Under the pieces are notes generated by a model that was not told where the DNA came from, searched no databases, and saw only the letters and a list, made by a program, of their open reading frames with translations. From Dunaliella salina (lineage: Eukaryota > Chlorophyta > Chlorophyceae > Chlamydomonadales > Dunaliellaceae), in assembly GCA_002284615.2 (NCBI GenBank), contig MU069640.1, forward strand, positions 373,500-408,010: DNA of 34,511 bases. The letters are read 5' to 3'. Each line of letters begins with the position of its first letter. The stretch's first letter is position 1. The translations under genes were made by a program, and so were the position numbers. Positions 17,993-28,358 of this stretch are shown one piece after another.

Positions 17993-20900
17993 TCAAGCCT
18001 GCTGCGTGAGCTTCTCCATGGTTGCCACAAAACTGGCTGTGGCTCCAGGCGTGACGCTATCATGGCCCAGCCAGATGCTAAACAGAGCATGGCACAGCAG
18101 CGGCGAGTTGAGGACCCCCTTCACCTCATCATTGACCTGCAGTGTGCAAAATGGATGGCCATCGGGCCACAGTCATTGTTGAAACATGGTCAGCGGCCCA
18201 GTCAGCGGAATTACTACTATCAAGAGACAACTCTTCCCTCTCTTAAGCGGAACTTTCAAGCAGTGCAGGTGCCCACGCTTCCACATTAGTATCCCCTTCA
18301 CTACTCGTGATCAAATTGGATGCTCAGCACCACAGCCCAATGCCACTAGTATCCCCTCCACTACCTCATGATCAAATCGGATGCTTGGCACCACAGTCCG
18401 CAGCTGTGAACTGCAGTGCTCATCCGTTCTGCAATGTGCTTGGCAAAGAGAAGAAACAAGTCTTAAACAAGGCCTTCAGGGAAGGAGTCAATCATCATGC
18501 TGAAGATGCAAAGGAGGAGCTGCATTCAGTGAGAAACCCAAGAGAGGAGAGAGGATTTAGATCACCGAAGTGCAAAGAGCAGCTCTCTAGTGTCAAGTTG
18601 AGATCAGGCCTACCCTTCACCCCAATTTTCTAACACAACTCCTGTTAGCATCTCAAGCGGCCGGACTTGTGAACAGCATATTTTTCTGAGCAATTGGTTT
18701 CAACAGCATGGAGGTTTTGTCGAGGGTCTGCGTATCTCACATCCATGGCTCAGCAGCCATCCTCTTGCACAAATCCAACCATCCAGCAAGCCACCTGCAT
18801 ATTCCTGCGCATTATGAAGTGTTGCATCACTTACTTTGGAGGTGAGCCAACGCTACCTGTTCCAAGTGCAAAAATCACCACTGTGTGTTGCCACTTGGTA
18901 CGGCTTCATCACTAGAAAGCTCATACAGGTCAGTAACATGTCCTTAACAATTTATACAGCCATTTCACCATGATTGCAATGCGAATTCAATCCACACCTC
19001 CAAAGCCAAAAATAGTTTAAAGCAAGCGCACCAGCAGTTTTGGGGTTTGTTTTGAAGGACAGACAAAAACTCTGGACCATGGACCTGTGTCCACAGCCAT
19101 TCAATTCCACTCACTGTAGAGTTGGAGAGGTGGGTGATGATGGAATCAGACACTCAGGTGCCAAAGCCTGTAAGGTATAGGCAGGGACCTCCATGCCAAA
19201 CAACAGACAGCTAATGCAGACATGTCAAGTCCACCCAACCTACCTTGGTTGTGAGCTGGCCGTTGTTTTCACAGCTCAAGGTCACATCCGTACCCTGCAC
19301 CACATCACACAAAGGGTGGCCATCTTTAAGGGTACAGGAAGAAGACCCTTACTTCTTTTTTATTTAACGTGACTGTGTGCAGACTAATACTTATTGCCAG
19401 GTGTTGCAATGACGTCTGTGCAACACATCAATGGTGCCATTGTTTAGATCCCCTCATCAAGTCAGTGATGGTAGTTTGAGTGACATCATCATCATCATCA
19501 AGGCCACCTCCCTGCTTGCTTCCTAGACAGCGAGTGTCTTCCTTTCAGCTTCACTTCAGCACACAACCAAATTTCATCTGGTAAGAACAAGGGGTACCCA
19601 CCCTAGAGAAGGAGACGTCCTTGAACTGCTTGCGGAAGGCATTCAGGAGATCCATTGCCCCCGCCTGCAGAGAAAGGGAGGGAATGACAAAAGCATGGAA
19701 AGGAGTACCCTCAACCAGAGTCTAATCCTGGCTTTTGCCAATATTACTGAGCAACAGCATCACTGAACTGATGAAGGTTACAGACACATGCGCCCCTTGC
19801 TTGGACTGTTCAACTCAAGCTGGGAAAGGTGCATGGGTTTCAACCAACATGACACAATCCCAAGCTACTCAGGTCAGGCCCAACTGAGGAGTTCACATTC
19901 GGAGCATCAATAACATTTCTTGCACTTGAGATCAGACAGCAGGATCTCGTGTAGCCAAAATGGTCGACACAACATTTCTCCCACCGTTGTGGCAGGAATG
20001 CTTGTGTGGATGAAGTCTGCCATGCTGACTCAGATTTCTGATCCTCACCAGGATGATTGCACCAGGATGATTAAACAATTCCACCATGTTGGTACTGTGC
20101 CAGTACCTATGTATTGCGAGCACACTATATTGCAAGGTCCCCAATGTCATTAATTGATTTGCAAGCATTGAGGTTTCGGGAGGAGTGCCCGGCAAGAAAA
20201 TTTACGGAATTTCGCATTTCCAAGCATCTCGCTCTGGTTCACTGCTCCTACTCACCCCCTCCATCCATCTGTCGGAGGTCTCCCTGATGTTGCCCCCCCA
20301 GAGATTGCCCCAGAGGACGGACTACACGATGGGATCACATGCTCATCCCCTACCTTTGCCCTTTCCCTTGCCCTGCCCCTGCTTATGCCCATTGCCTTGC
20401 CCCTGCCTGCCCTAGCATTGCCTGCTGCTGCTTGTCCCATTTTGCTGCTATTACTGCCTGAGGAGAAGCATCCTGCTCGCACATGTGCATGCCCCTGTGC
20501 ACACGCATGCCCTCCTGCTTGATGGGAAGGACCTGCAGCCAGATGAGCTAGGGGCCAGGAGGAGCTGCATGAGGCACAGCCCCGGCCGGCCCTGCCAGGG
20601 GATCGGGGGCCTTGCTGGTGCGAGACCCTCACGAAACCGCTCACGGCCCATCGCCCACACGAATCCCGCCTATGCACCCATCGAACAGCTTCTTTCCTTT
20701 GCCCCATGGCTACAAGGGATTCCGTTCTGGGACTTGACGGAGGGCACGTTGGAAACACGTACACTTTGCGAGGCCTTCAAAAAACTAATTTATGAACTGA
20801 CTGGATGTTGCGGAAAGTGGCAATGTTCAATTATTTGAATGGCAACACTTCCAGTACTGGCACGGTTCAGAAACCCTGTAAATTTGCTTGCTGGTACCAT

Positions 20901-23244
20901 GAAAGCAGGGCGCAACATACTTGAGTGGCAAGCCATGTGCGGTGTTATCAGGTTAAGGGCAAAGGCTCAGGCCTGACACTGTCAGCCTTTTCCTCATACA
21001 GCAAGAAGCCTGGGCAATCAGTTACCGCATTTGTTCGGTTCCATGCCCTTGAGTGATGCATTATGTCCCGGAGACTTCATGAACCAGGATGATGTCCTAG
21101 GAGTTATCATGTACGTGCCTCCACACCTGAAATGGTATTACTAAGTTATTTGAAGTGCAGTGCTCTCTGGACTGACGGATTGGATTGGCTGGCAATCAGT
21201 CGTCTTGACTAGAGGCTGTACAGCTGTGCAACCCTCTCCCTATCCTCACCGCTTTGAGGGGGGGTGCAAGCCTCTCTTCAAGCGCACCCAGGAATTGTGC
21301 TTGTGTCACGCTCAGCGTCAGGATGATCTTCACAGTCTTGTCCACGCACTCCGCCTTGTTGATCTCTGCGACAAAACAACATACAGTACATGCCTTGTCA
21401 GTGTCTCTCTTCATGCGCACCCAAGAAATGTGCTTGAATCACACTCAGTCGAGGAGTCAAGGATGATCTCCACAGTCTTGCTAATGCAATCCGCCTTGTT
21501 GGCCCCTGTAACGCAGATATAAGAGGACATTTGGGTTTGAAAATGTTGATGTTTTCAGAGATGTGGCGGCCTCAAGCGGAGCCACATGTTGGTATTGCCT
21601 AGTCAGTGTCGATTTGTTCGCAGTCATGGCACAAGTTCTGTGACACAAGTACACACTAAGCACATGCCGAGTCAGTGATCTGTGCGCAGCCCGCCTGCAG
21701 TCCACTGTCTCCACAACTCAGATATCAGTCCAAGCCAGCTTCTAGGCTCACCTACTGCTCCAATATTACAAGCCTAAAAACTACAGTTCCTGGGGCAAAT
21801 TGAAGGGAGACTGGAACGTGAATATGGTGATCACATGCATTGTGCCACTTTAAGGAAGGCGCCCACAGGGGCCACGCCAGACCCTAAGGCAAGAAGCAGG
21901 GACCCACCATCACACACAGCATCTCCATGTAACGCCATGTCGACCCCAAACTTTGATGAAAGCCCCGCTTTGGCCGCCTGCACATCCAGGTACACGCCCA
22001 CCGCGTACACTGCGTGCGTACATGCAAAATAGAGTACAGCGCATCAGACAGGGCGAACAGGAGGCACACCATCTGATGCGCTTGCAGCTTTGGTGTTGCC
22101 ATCCACCATGTGCAGGGTTGACCAATTCCCCACACACCCATATATACTGTATTTCCCCTGCAAAAAAGCTGATACATACGGCATACTTGTTCGGAATTGG
22201 CCAGCTCTAGCCATGGGCAAGCAGGGCACCCATGCGTGCTCAAAGCAGGAAGATGGCCCACAAACCAAAAGTTTGCCAGGAGCTGTCAAGGATCCCTCAA
22301 AGTACTGCATGTTGAGGACCACTGATCCAGGGCGCGAAGAATGCATGGTAAGAACAGTGCCAGGCAGAAAGCAGCAGGTGGCTGAGATGCTTGGCACAAG
22401 ACGGATGGGGAAAGATGCAAGATGGAAAGAGTGTGCACAGATAGCGACATCCTTGGTGTCTGCTTTCATTTGCAGGGACAAGCGCAAGGATCAGCTGCTT
22501 ACGATTGTGCACATCAACCCCTACCGTTGATCTCTGACATTCCCATGAGCTTCTTGGCGCGTACCCTGCAGACAAACACACAGCAGGACACTTGCCTTAC
22601 AGTTTGCCAACAAAAACGGGTGTGGAGCTAAAGGAGGCGGCAAACAGTGTGAAGTGGATTGCCGTGGACGCAAAACCCTGCAGGTCAGCAGCCCAGCACG
22701 GGAACGGAGCTCCAGGAACTGTGCAATCGCTGCTGCAGACAACCCTCTTTGACTTGGGGTGAAGGTGCGAGGCCTTTGCCGGTCTGCTGAAGCAGTGGGG
22801 GTTGACGAAGCAGCTGTCCTTACCCACCCTCCTGGTGAGGCCTCTAACTTTCCAGTGAGGGTTACTTCCCGTGCTGCATGCTGCCTCTGGCTTGCATACA
22901 CATTCCTTTTTCTTTTCCACTCACCCTACGCCTGAAAGATTCAGGCCCTGGTAGGTGCCAGAAAAGAAGACTCCAGTGCGCGGCTCCGCATGGCTGGGCA
23001 TGCGAGTTGCCTTGACCAAATCTTCCACCAGATCTGGGTCCTGTTGCGACAATAGCGCCTGGTCCTCTTTCATCTGCTCCTGCTCCTGCTGCTGCTGCTG
23101 CTTCTGAGGGTCTACCGGATGCTGCGGCAGGACCTCAGGCTGCTGTGGGGCGGAAACGAAGTCCCCATGGTGGGAGACATCCACCACGATGTCGCTACCG
23201 TCCAGGGGAAGGGGTTCAAAAGTTTCCCTGGAGCAGCATTCCAG

Positions 23245-23315
<71 letters not shown>

Positions 23316-23486
23316 CTGCATGAGTNNNNNNNNNNNNNNNNNNNNNNNNNNNNNNNNNNNNNNNNNNNNNNNNNNNNNNNNNNNNNNNNNNNNNNNNNNN
23401 NNNNNNNNNNNNNNNNNNNNNNNNNNNNNNNNNNNNNNNNNNNNNNNNNNNNNNNNNNNNNNNNNNNNNNNNNNNNNNNNNNNNNN

Positions 23487-23554
<68 letters not shown>

Positions 23555-24672
23555 GAAGTCACACATATATATCATGCCATGGCACCCCTGCAGCTTGGCT
23601 GCTCCCGACTTTCTGAGGAAGATAATCTTGAGCAACAGTCTACAACATGCCTGTTACCTGGCAGTTGCAAGGGAAGATCCAGTGCTCAACCTCATCAAGT
23701 TGTTGCTAGAAGGAGTGGGCGTCACGAAATGGAAGTGCCGGTTCACAGACGGCCTCCTTCCTGTGTTGTGCTGGAGGTGTGCATAGCCCCAGGGGCTGTG
23801 TTGGGGGGCTGACCCTCCAGCCACTCGATAGAAGCTGCCACTCCTGCTACGACGGGGAACCGTCGCAGAGTGTGCATGGCCTGTGTCTGAGACTGTGGCT
23901 CCTGAGGACCGCTGCACCTCAGCAAGATGTTCAGGTGGGAAGGGCAAATGCAGGAGTGGCGCTGTTGGGCTGTCTGCCAACGTGCTGTTGCTGGGGGCAT
24001 GGTGCAGAGCATGGGCGCTGTGGTCTGAATCCCTTCCACCATAATTATAGGGTGTGTGAAAAAGGGGCATGGAGAGGGGGGAGGGGTAAGGCTGGGGGGT
24101 GCTGTATGTTGAGGAGAAGCTGTAGTCACGTGCATCGTCTAATGCAGTGTCAGCTGGTTGCCCCTGGTAGCCCATTGTCATGCTCTGAGAAGAGGGTCCA
24201 AGGAGCCCGAGCTCCTCATCTGGAAGGACGTCATCCTCTGTGTGGCAGGTGGAGTAGAGAGGAAGGACAGGTAAGTTCCTAGCAGGAGGAGGTGGTTGGT
24301 AAGAGTTCTTAGGCTGTGAAGTCAATATGACACTGGCTGCATTTTACCCTACTTCCTTTGTAGAGCAGGAGCAATAAACAAGCATAGGGCACAGAAGCGA
24401 CCTGCAAGTGCTGCAGGTCATGAGACCAGGTTGTTGAAGATATTTCCTCGCCAACCTGGAATGATTGGGGGTGGTCCAGGCAGGCGCGTGGGATCCTTGG
24501 TCCTTGGGGGTGGTCCCATGACAGGAAGGCACTGGTTAGGGCCATTTGGCATGCACTGGGATGGGCCGAAGCAGTGGGCTGGGCTAAAACAGCTTATGAG
24601 AGGGGTGAAGCAGGAGCCTAAACTGGTCACACTCCCCGTTGCCATTCCGGAAGACATGGAGGATGGAGGCAT
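17993..24672 (-). CDS. Chalcone isomerase-like / fatty-acid-binding protein with long disordered N-terminus
   Basis: Nine exons (minus): 24672-24456, 24237-23658, 23227-22925, 22565-22525, 22009-21908, 21365-21250, 19664-19602, 19294-19244, 18136-17993. They give 1617 nt and a predicted 538 aa. All introns are GT-AG and every phase agrees; stop TGA is at 17993-17995. Residues 1-~340 are Pro/Ser/His-rich with a Q5 run and lack a known domain. Residues ~345-538 fit the chalcone isomerase fold: PRTGVFFSG, LSGVGVRAKKLMGM, INVYAVGVYLD, KTVKIILTLS, FLGALEERL, NAFRKQFKDVSFSRGTDV, SPLLCHALFSIWLG. Arg369 and Tyr382 lie 13 apart, as do the carboxylate-binding Arg and Tyr of plant fatty-acid-binding members. 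The Tyr replaces the catalytic Thr of true isomerases, so lipid binding is likelier than flavonoid synthesis. The ATG at 24672 and the first intron (donor gttggc) are least certain; an alternative acceptor lies near 24310. Confidence 0.75.
18290..18400. repeat. Tandem duplication of ~56 bp in intron 8
   Basis: Two adjacent copies of TAGTATCCCCT.CACTAC, TGATCAAAT.GGATGCT and GCACCACAG, separated by a few substitutions. Confidence 0.75.
20330..20430. repeat. Degenerate CCTTGCCC minisatellite in intron 6
   Basis: CT-rich array of TTGCCC/CTGCCC units. Intron 6 (19665-21249) otherwise shows no supported exon. A minus-strand frame at 20764-20252 is low-complexity and lacks domain support. Confidence 0.6.
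21402..21505 (-). pseudogene. Dead tandem duplicate of exon 6 of the chalcone isomerase-like gene
   Basis: Lies in intron 5, just upstream (in transcript sense) of exon 6. After an acceptor-like gttacag it reads GCCAACAAGGCGGA, then AAGACTGTGGAGATCATCCT, closely matching exon 6. It then gains about 7 bases, loses frame and meets TGA. The exon-6-like sequence continues to TTCTTGGGTGCGC. If included, the frameshift would end the protein early, so it is most likely skipped. Confidence 0.7.
22822..22918 (+). mobile_element. LINE A tail-only retrocopy in intron 3
   Basis: Plus-oriented tail: CCTGGTGAGGCCTCTAACTT, TTCCAGTGAGGG, TTCCCGTGCTGCATGC, CTGGCTTGCATACA and a CCTTTTTCTTTTCC end. It sits just after the exon 3 donor in the host gene, inserted antisense to the gene. 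Confidence 0.6.
23245..23552. repeat. (TG)n, 161-N gap and (CA)n in intron 2
   Basis: (TG)n at 23245-23313, a short unique stretch to 23325, N at 23326-23486, then (CA)n at 23487-23552. The two arrays are complementary. All of it lies inside intron 2 of the chalcone isomerase-like gene; frames through it are artefacts. Confidence 0.85.
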
Positions 24673-25253
24673 TTTGACAGCTGGTTTGTTTAATCTGCTG
24701 CCGAAAGACTAGTTTTCTGCGAATCGACGAACTGCGAACTCTCAGTCAGAAGTCCCTGTAGCAACAGTGGACATTCTACCACATTAATTATTCAAGTTTT
24801 AAGTAATAGTAACTGCAGTGCGTTTGTATATCTCCGGATGAGTCGGCGTGGACATTTGGACAGATGAGGCCTGCTGCTTGTACGGGCCATGTATATTAAT
24901 ATCACATAAACTGTAAGCTGTCTAGCCACCTCGACGGGTGTGAACCGGGAAAGCTGGTCAGCTATATATATGGCATTATATTATGCCACATGCATGTTCC
25001 ACATACGTTGTACCGAGTTCATTCAATTCTTGTATCTAAGTCTGACAACGAATGTACCATGAATTTTGCAAATAAACCGCATGCCCATTCTGTTAAGTAT
25101 GCCCACAAAATTTTTACCACCAGGCGCGAATTGAAGACACAGATCCCTTGAAAGCTCAATCGCGAAGAATCCGACTAGAGTGCTCTCCAACCTAGATATG
25201 TCACACGCATGTATTACACACGCATGTATTACGGGACAATACTGAAAGTATAA
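24673..25253 (-). promoter_or_regulatory. Presumed 5' UTR and promoter of the chalcone isomerase-like gene
   Basis: No supported gene. On the minus strand CCATATATATAGC at 24961-24973 is the only clear TATA-like element, about 290 bases upstream of the predicted ATG. A transcription start near 24930-24940 would give a ~260-base leader. The role is inferred from position alone. Confidence 0.3.
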
Positions 25254-25573
25254 CGGTGCATTTCCAACCACTTGCAATTAATCCAGCGTTAATTGCACTG
25301 TTTAATTGCACTTCACCAAAAATTGGTAAATTAATTGCTTGTGCATTTCCAAATTTGTAATTAACAAGTGCAATTAATTGAATTTATGAATTAATTGCAA
25401 GGAATTAATGGTTGATGGACGGGGGGGGGGGGTCCATTAATCATTAATTCCATGAATTAATTACATTTCGCCATTAATTGCACTAATTAATTGCAGTTTG
25501 GAAACGTGATTTGCAATTAATTCACTTTTTGAATTAATGATTAATTGTTAATTGCCCCTTTGGAAACGCACCC
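25254..25573. mobile_element. Harbinger-like MITE, 320 bp, AATTAATTGCA-rich
   Basis: Ends CGGTGCATTTCC and, reversed at the right, GGGTGCGTTTCC, with TAA at 25251-25253 and 25574-25576. The interior is nearly all overlapping TTAATTGCA palindromes with a poly(G) of 11 at about 25423-25433, so single strands can fold extensively. No coding capacity. It inserted at or next to the 3' end of LINE B2. Confidence 0.65.
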
Positions 25574-25912
25574 TAAGTCTACGCTGGCACTTACGAGCGT
25601 GCAAGAAGGAAAGACCCGACAGTTAGCACTGGCATTACCAGTGAGCCCCACCAAAAAAGGCTAGCTATGAGCAGCCCAGATAATGAGGATCCGGCGGGTC
25701 GTCGGCCATCCGTCCGGCTGCGCGCCTCGCTGTCCTGTAAGCAGCCCTCCCCCAAACGCCCATTGCTTATGTTACTGAATTGGATGGCATTTTTGGTGTT
25801 GTGAATTTTTTTTAGAGACTTTACAGCGCGATAGTGGAGTTCTTTGGCAGTTCTGTGAGCTTTGTCTTTGGTTAGGCCAAGTTTGCAGAGGGGATCAATA
25901 GTGTAGAGATTG

Positions 25913-25939
25913 AAAGAAAGAAGAAAGAAAAGAAAGGGA
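25913..25939 (-). mobile_element. Minimal retrotransposition footprint (27-bp purine tract with target duplication)
   Basis: An AAAGAAAGAAG-type tract flanked by TGTAGAGATTG (25902-25912) and TGTAGGGATTG (25940-25950). LINE B1 has a single copy of that site and no tract. This looks like an insertion that copied only the T-rich tail of a LINE. Confidence 0.65.
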
Positions 25940-26618
25940 TGTAGGGATTGAAGATAGTTCCAGCAACTCCAACTAGTATGGTATGTAGTGTGACTCAGTT
26001 ATCGCGGTGTGTGCCCCGAAGAGATCTTGTGCATAAGCTTTCAATTGTGTGTTTGTGCTGATTTTGTGCAGTGTGGAGAGTTTGTTCGGGTTTGGTGTCA
26101 GAACAAAATTTGAGCTCAATTGAATCAATTTAAATCAATTGAAATTGCAATGAGGTGGATCTGGGATTCATATCCTGCGGGTGATGTGTGGAGTCTCTGC
26201 CTTCAAGGGGGTAAAACAAAAATGCCACCAGGGCAACTGAGCTGTGTGTGTGGTGGTTGTCTGGATGGAAACGGCCAATGTGGAATGTGTCGGTGTACAG
26301 TGGTTGGAATTTCCATATCCAGGGAGCGTAACCTCTCTATGTTGCATGCATCTACAGAGACAATGTGAGATCTAAAGTCTCCTTTGCTTATTGCTTCACC
26401 ACAGATGCCGAGTGCTTAGTGGTGGCGATTGATATTCATCCTGCTTATCTGTGGGTGAGTGCATCTGAGTAGGGTATAGGAGGTGCTATCAGGTGTACCA
26501 CAAAGAGGGCGAAGATAAGGCCCGGGGTGGCCACTGAAGCGTCTGGCATGTTTGCCATTGTAAAGGGTGCCTGTTCGATATTTGAGGACATTGGTTTGTT
26601 CTTTGAGGTTTACAGCTT

Positions 26619-28060
26619 TCATGTGCCAGAAAGCATTACCAATTTTTGAATTTGCAATGGGGTGAGCATTGAACATCCTGAGCAGGTTCTGTCAATTTTG
26701 GTAGCTATATGTGCTGAGGTTTGCTGTTCCCAATTTGTGTTTTTCATGCATTGCTTGTTTAACTTTGTCCTGGAGGTTTGAAAGGGGCAAGTATTCTGTG
26801 TGAGAGCTATGTGTTGTGACAGATGCAGCAAGCCAATAGAGATGGAAGAAAGGAGTTTCTGCCTGGTTGAGTGAGGTGTTAGCTTCATTAGGTAGCAAAG
26901 CTGCTTGATGAACAAGGGCATCCGCGCTTTCATTACCAAGGATGCCACAGTGTGATTTACTTTGTAGAGGTGGACAGGGCCTTCTGAAGCGTTAATGCGG
27001 GCTATGATTTCTTTGAGCAGTGGTGTATGTAAGTGCGTGGGCATATCCATGGGTTTCAGGAGCTCGTTCTTTACCTGGTTAAGTGCTAAAGAACTGTCAG
27101 TCGCAATTGAAGTGTACACATGCTGTAGAGCTGACAAAATTGCAGCAAGCTCTGCTCTGTTAATTGTATAAGTGGGACCATGGCTTTTGGGATTTATTAA
27201 GCAGGTTACAGTTTCAGAGGAGAAGATGTCTTCTGGGATGAAAAAGGATGCTCCTGCCTGCTGTGCATTCTTGTCGTCGGACTTTAAGACACTGCCATCT
27301 GTATATGTTAGGTGTCGCCAGCCTGGGATCTTTGGTTGCAGGGGTTGCAGGTATGGTTGTACGCTAGGTGTGATGGTTCTTTGTTGGCTGCAGACTTCGA
27401 AAATGTTGTGCGTGTCATGATGGAAAAGTGTAAATTTTTTCCTCCATATGCAGGGTGCTTTGAAAGAGAGGGTAGTGTTTTGATTTTCTGCAACCTGTTG
27501 ACTGCTTCTGTGGTACCAGTTTCCTGCATGGATCTCTTGTTTTACATCCTCAAGCCAATTTGGGTTGTTATAGAAGATCTTGTGCTTTCCCTCATTGTTA
27601 CAAATGGCAATAAGCTGCATGTGTTTCATTCTTTTTTCAGGAGGAGCAAGAGGAGTTAGGTAGGTTTGGGGTGGCTGGAATGTTAGGCACCCTGAGGGGA
27701 ATTTGGCTAGGATTGTGGCATCGCCTGGGTAACATGTGAGCCAGCGCATGTATCCTTTTTTGGTCCATCCCATCTAGCTGGGGACGAGCATGAAGGCGGC
27801 CCTTGGGGTAGTTGTGCTAGTGATTGAAGACAGGGCATGCATGACAAGGGGGTAGTTAAATCGTCATCATAGGCAGGGTGGCAAAAGGAGAACCCTGTAA
27901 CTTGGTTCCAAACATATCAGTGCTGGCCCCGAGAACTCTGTCTCAAGCAAAAGGGCTCCAGTATGCTTTGAAGTGCGTGTCATAATCAAAGGGACGACAC
28001 TACCCCTCCTGCATGTGATCTCTGCGATGTTTGAGGTGATGTGCAAGACGAACAACATGT
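26619..28060 (-). pseudogene. LINE B protein fragment: methyltransferase-like domain and RNase H
   Basis: The longest transposon frame here is 27773-26619. Upstream, over a TAG that replaces a Trp codon, lies GFSFCHPAYDDD at about 27905-27865 and AAFMLVPS, aligning with GFSFCHTPHDDE and ATFMFLPHW of LINE A. Then come GYMRWLTCYPGD and LTFQPPQTYL. This resembles PCIF1-type N6-adenine methyltransferases around motif IV, although the first motif residue is His in both LINEs. RNase H follows with YTDGS, NRAELAAIL and ATDSS; its His/Asp motif (H-CGILGNESAD-like) is reached only after a frameshift near 26935. RNase H would remove RNA from the RNA/DNA hybrid during retrotransposition. Frameshifts and stops make this copy inactive. 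Confidence 0.6.
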
Positions 28061-28104
28061 CATTTTCAAATGTACTCATCCTTACTATCACTTGTTTGAC
28101 TCTG

Positions 28105-28165
28105 AACATGCAGCCTAGCAGTCATGCGTTTTGAGTAACGGCTTATTCTGTAACACCCGTAACAC
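28105..28165. repeat. Short SINE-like fragment between the two LINEs
   Basis: AGCCTAGCAGTCATGCGTTTTGA, then CTGTAACACCCGTAACACC, related to 14738-14790. It separates the 5' ends of LINE B2 (minus) and LINE A5 (plus). Confidence 0.4.
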
Positions 28166-28215
28166 CTGTACTCAACCTTAGGTCTGTTCTCTTTGGCTCA
28201 AATATGCTTCCCTGA

Positions 28216-28358
28216 GCTGCTCTTTTGGCACTCCCAAGCAAACCTTTCCCTGAGCTTTTCCTGAGCAAACCTTTCCCTGAGCTAAACCTTTCCCGGAGCA
28301 AACCTTTCCCTGAGCAAACCTTTCCCTGTGCTGCTCTTTTGCCACTCCCAAGCAAACA
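28216..28358 (+). repeat. Minisatellite with CAAACCTTTCCCTGAG units at the LINE A5 start
   Basis: Five or so units of AGCAAACCTTTCCCTGAGC with length variants. The block GCTGCTCTTTTG.CACTCCCA plus AGCAAAC occurs on both sides (28216-28243 and 28330-28357). The right-hand block is in frame with the reverse transcriptase fragment, so the array looks like an amplified piece of LINE sequence. Confidence 0.7.

Larger units (their letters stand above)
25577..28110 (-). mobile_element. LINE family B, 5'-truncated copy B2, ~2.5 kb
   Basis: Minus-strand copy. From 5' to 3' it holds a PCIF1-like methyltransferase-like segment (~28060-27560), RNase H (~27320-26900), a degraded zinc knuckle (~26540-26440), the endonuclease region (~26290-26130), the LGLTKDKAH end and a 3' segment ending near 25577 with GCCAGCGTAGACTTA. 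It aligns with LINE A over the whole protein at low identity, so A and B are distinct families of one clade. A 27-bp purine insertion with target duplication lies at 25913-25939. Confidence 0.75.

Noticed and set aside
20252..20764. 170-codon minus-strand frame in intron 6
   Set aside because: Low-complexity Gly/Ala/Arg composition, partly from a CCTTGCCC minisatellite, with no phase fit between exons 6 and 7.
22597..22920. Minus-strand frame with GFASTAIHFTLF and a good donor after VFVGK, first taken as a chalcone isomerase exon
   Set aside because: Exon 3 (donor gtgagt at 22924) joins exon 4 in perfect phase to give LSGVGVRAKK, the expected motif. The frame's start lies in a LINE tail, and including it would break the domain. 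An alternative exon cannot be wholly excluded.
22921..22923. TGA after LSGVG as the end of a separate Pro-rich gene
   Set aside because: A strong gtgagt donor overlaps this TGA and the next exon continues the chalcone isomerase fold.
23112..23786. Frames across the 23326-23486 gap on both strands
   Set aside because: Microsatellite and N artefacts; only the part from 23227 downward on the minus strand is exon.
28241..28345. CRISPR-like array
   Set aside because: Units are contiguous with no unique spacers, in a eukaryotic LINE context.
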